DNA of 16,722 nucleotides from Sulfurovum sp. (GTDB taxonomy: Bacteria; Campylobacterota; Campylobacteria; Campylobacterales; Sulfurovaceae): NCBI GenBank assembly GCA_030626265.1, contig DAOUPF010000002.1, positions 1 through 16,722 of the forward strand, read 5' to 3'. The position numbers and the translations under genes are program-made. This document shows positions 14,970 to 16,722 of the stretch, piece after piece. The stretch's first letter is position 1. Every line of letters begins with the position of its first letter. Below the pieces are notes generated by a model that had not been told where the DNA came from, did not search any database, and saw only the letters and a list, made by a program, of their open reading frames with translations.

Positions 14970-15953
14970 ATGCAAACCATAGACATACACACCCATCTAC
15001 TAAACTCAGATGTCAAGTTCAATCGTCTTTATGATAAGGTTGCCTTGAAACTATTTGGCAAGAGTATGGGGCTAGATGCTAAGGCAATGGCACTCAATCC
15101 ATATGATACTTATGTGGATGCCATAGTGAGTAATACAAGAGCAGCAAAACATATCAAAAAACTAGTACTTTTTGGTGTGGATGCTAGAGTAGATGATAAT
15201 GGTGAGATACTACACAAAGATATAACAGTATGTGCTAGCAATGATGATTTGTTGGCGGTATATGAGAAGTATCCAGATATCATCATTCCATTTTTTTCTA
15301 TCAATCCCAAAAGACCAGATGCACTAGAACTGATAGACAAGTATGTAGAACTAGGATTTAAAGGAGCAAAGTTTTTACAGAACTATTGGGGTGTAGATAC
15401 TAGGGAAGAGCGGTATCGTCCCTATTTTGAGAAGCTGGCTTCCTTGGATATACCTCTCATTGTACATATAGGTTCTGAGAGTAGCGTGCACTCATACAAA
15501 GAGTGTGAATCTATAGAGATGTTGGATGCTCCATTGGAAGCTGGAGTCAAGACTATAGCTGCACACATGGCACTGAGCTACTCTCCGTGGCAGGTACTTA
15601 AAGCACTCTCAAAAAATCCAAAGAACTTTAATGATGACTATTTCAAGCTACTAGAGATGTTAGAGTGTCATGAGAATCTATATGCAGATATATCTGCACT
15701 GCTCACCGCTGTTCGTGCCAAAGTATTACGGCATTTGAGTGAGCAGACGCAGGTACATGAAAAACTACTATATGGTACAGATTACCCTGTGCCATTTACT
15801 ACAGTTTGGAATACCTATGATTTGCCATTCAAAAAAAGAGTAGAGCTATTCAAAGAGAAGAATCCATTTGATAGATATGCGAAGGTTATGTTGGAATACT
15901 TTGATGATGGTAGCCCTGTTTATACGAATCATCAGAAGGTTTTAAATGAATAA
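14970..15953 (+). CDS. Amidohydrolase family (PF04909-like) metal-dependent hydrolase
   Basis: 327 aa, cytoplasmic, no signal peptide. It has the TIM-barrel hydrolase metal ligands in order: D-I-H7-T-H9 at the N-terminus, G-F-K-G-A-K-F at 129-135, V-H166-I-G-S-E, A-A-H199-M-A and Y-G-T-D271-Y-P. This fits the amidohydrolase-2 family, which includes hydrolases and decarboxylases; the substrate cannot be told. The ATG has a GGA...GAG purine stretch upstream and begins 28 bases after the DUF2339 stop, so it is probably the last gene of the MerR-led operon. No hint in the sequence ties it to lipids. Confidence 0.85.
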   Translation: MQTIDIHTHLLNSDVKFNRLYDKVALKLFGKSMGLDAKAMALNPYDTYVDAIVSNTRAAKHIKKLVLFGVDARVDDNGEILHKDITVCASNDDLLAVYEKYPDIIIPFFSINPKRPDALELIDKYVELGFKGAKFLQNYWGVDTREERYRPYFEKLASLDIPLIVHIGSESSVHSYKECESIEMLDAPLEAGVKTIAAHMALSYSPWQVLKALSKNPKNFNDDYFKLLEMLECHENLYADISALLTAVRAKVLRHLSEQTQVHEKLLYGTDYPVPFTTVWNTYDLPFKKRVELFKEKNPFDRYAKVMLEYFDDGSPVYTNHQKVLNE

Positions 15954-15986
15954 TCTACACATAGATAGATATTTTTTATTGTAGAT
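15953..15986 (+). terminator. Weak hairpin after the amidohydrolase gene
   Basis: ATCTACA (15953-15959) and TGTAGAT (15980-15986) form a perfect 7-bp inverted repeat with a 20-base AT-rich loop that contains a T run. The T run is inside the loop, so it is a poor intrinsic terminator; it may instead be an operator or chance. Confidence 0.25.
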
Positions 15987-16021
15987 GTTAGATACTCACC
16001 AAAAAATATAGAAAAAAACGA

Positions 16022-16027
16022 TAAAAT
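16022..16027 (+). promoter_or_regulatory. Candidate -10 box for eno
   Basis: TAAAAT at 16022-16027 follows an A-rich stretch (16001-16018) with no -35 box. It would give a leader of about 30 nt before ATG 16063. Confidence 0.35.
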
Positions 16028-16062
16028 ACGCGAATAACTTATGAAATAATAAAGGAACCAAG

Positions 16063-16722
16063 ATGGTTTTTATAGAAGATATTGTTGCAGATGAGGTGAT
16101 GGATAGTAGAGGAAACCCTACAGTCAGAGCTACAGTGAGCCTAAGTGATGGTACGAGTGCTAGTGCTATAGTGCCTAGTGGGGCTAGTACTGGTAAACGA
16201 GAGGCACTAGAGCTTCGTGATGGTGGAGATCGTTATATGGGCAAAGGTGTGCAAAAAGCCGTAGGCAATGTCAATGTCCAGATAGCTGAAGCACTCATAG
16301 GAATGAGCCCTTACAACCAAGCAGATGTTGACCTAGCTATGAAAGAGGTAGATGGTACAGATAATTATGGCAATCTAGGAGCTAACTCTGTACTGGGTGT
16401 CTCTATGGCAGTCGCACGAGTAGCGGCTAAGTCATTGGGTATCCCACTATATCGCTATCTAGGTGGAGCCAATGCAGTAGTGATGCCAGTACCTATGCTC
16501 AATGTAATCAATGGAGGAGAGCATGCTAACAACTCTGTAGATTTTCAAGAGTATATGATAGTACCAGTTGGCTTTAAGAAGTTTTCCAAGAGTTTGAGAG
16601 CTAGTGCTGAAGTATATCAACACATCAAGAAGATTATAGATGATATGGGTGAGAGTACAGCTGTATGTGATGAGGGCGGTATTGCTCAAAATCTAAGTAG
16701 CAATGAATAGCCAATCCAAGTC
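16063..16722 (+). CDS. eno: Enolase, 5' half, with an in-frame TAG near the window end
   Basis: Enolase converts 2-phosphoglycerate to phosphoenolpyruvate in glycolysis and is part of the RNA degradosome in some bacteria. Visible: D-S-R-G-N-P-T at 14-20, the mobile loop S-G-A-S-T-G at 39-44, N-G-G-E-H154 and Q-E163-Y-M-I, and D-E204-G-G. AAAGGA precedes the ATG. The frame ends at TAG 16708-16710 after 215 codons, against about 425 for the family, yet continues in the same frame as P-I-Q-V, a normal continuation after S-N-E-E. Just before it, invariant G-D-E-G-G-F-A-P-N reads [10 protein letters not shown] therefore annotate it to the window end and suspect sequence error near a contig edge; a true pseudogene is less likely because enolase is essential. 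Confidence 0.85.

Overview
The window looks like chromosomal DNA of a Campylobacterota (epsilonproteobacterial) species, probably of the Sulfurovum/Sulfurimonas type. The base composition is AT-rich. lspA and glmM lie divergent from rpsT and prfA, an order also known in Helicobacter pylori (as I recall, HP0074-HP0077), and the proteins read as epsilonproteobacterial. No CRISPR array, phage gene or transposase gene is visible.

Layout. (1) 1-571, minus strand: 5' part of a membrane sensor with an extracellular Cache domain, cut by the window edge. (2) 678-753, minus: tRNA-Ala(GGC). (3) 805-3526, minus: overlapping operon glmM > lspA > phytase-like/esterase-like exported protein, with GTG and TTG starts fused to the preceding stop codons. 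(4) 3527-5190: accessory insert between glmM and rpsT. It holds a 162-bp imperfect palindrome (MITE-like), a DUF4382 lipoprotein gene and, upstream of that gene, two tandem RNA elements that I read as c-di-GMP-I (GEMM-I) riboswitches. (5) 5245-6662, plus: rpsT and prfA. (6) 6785-7989: a small exported cysteine-containing protein (plus) convergent with a periplasmic double-rhodanese protein (minus). (7) 8215-15953, plus: apparent operon of a MerR-type regulator with two HTH-like segments, a 1151-aa LplT-like transporter/PlsC acyltransferase/acyl-ACP ligase fusion, a DUF2339 polytopic membrane protein and an amidohydrolase. (8) 16063 to end: 5' half of eno, interrupted by an in-frame TAG and preceded by several changes at invariant positions, probably poor sequence at a contig end.

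How the genes work together. The glmM/lspA and rpsT/prfA pairs are housekeeping genes (cell-wall precursor, lipoprotein maturation, translation). The DUF4382 lipoprotein appears to be switched by cyclic di-GMP through its leader RNA, so it is probably a surface protein tied to the sessile/motile decision. The rhodanese protein fits a sulfur-metabolising periplasm. The MerR-led operon looks like an envelope phospholipid-repair unit: lysophospholipid uptake and re-acylation, under a strong sigma70-type promoter that overlaps a palindromic operator.

The most notable signals are the tandem riboswitches, whose core base pair is swapped from G-C to C-G in both copies, and the full-length palindromic element beside them.
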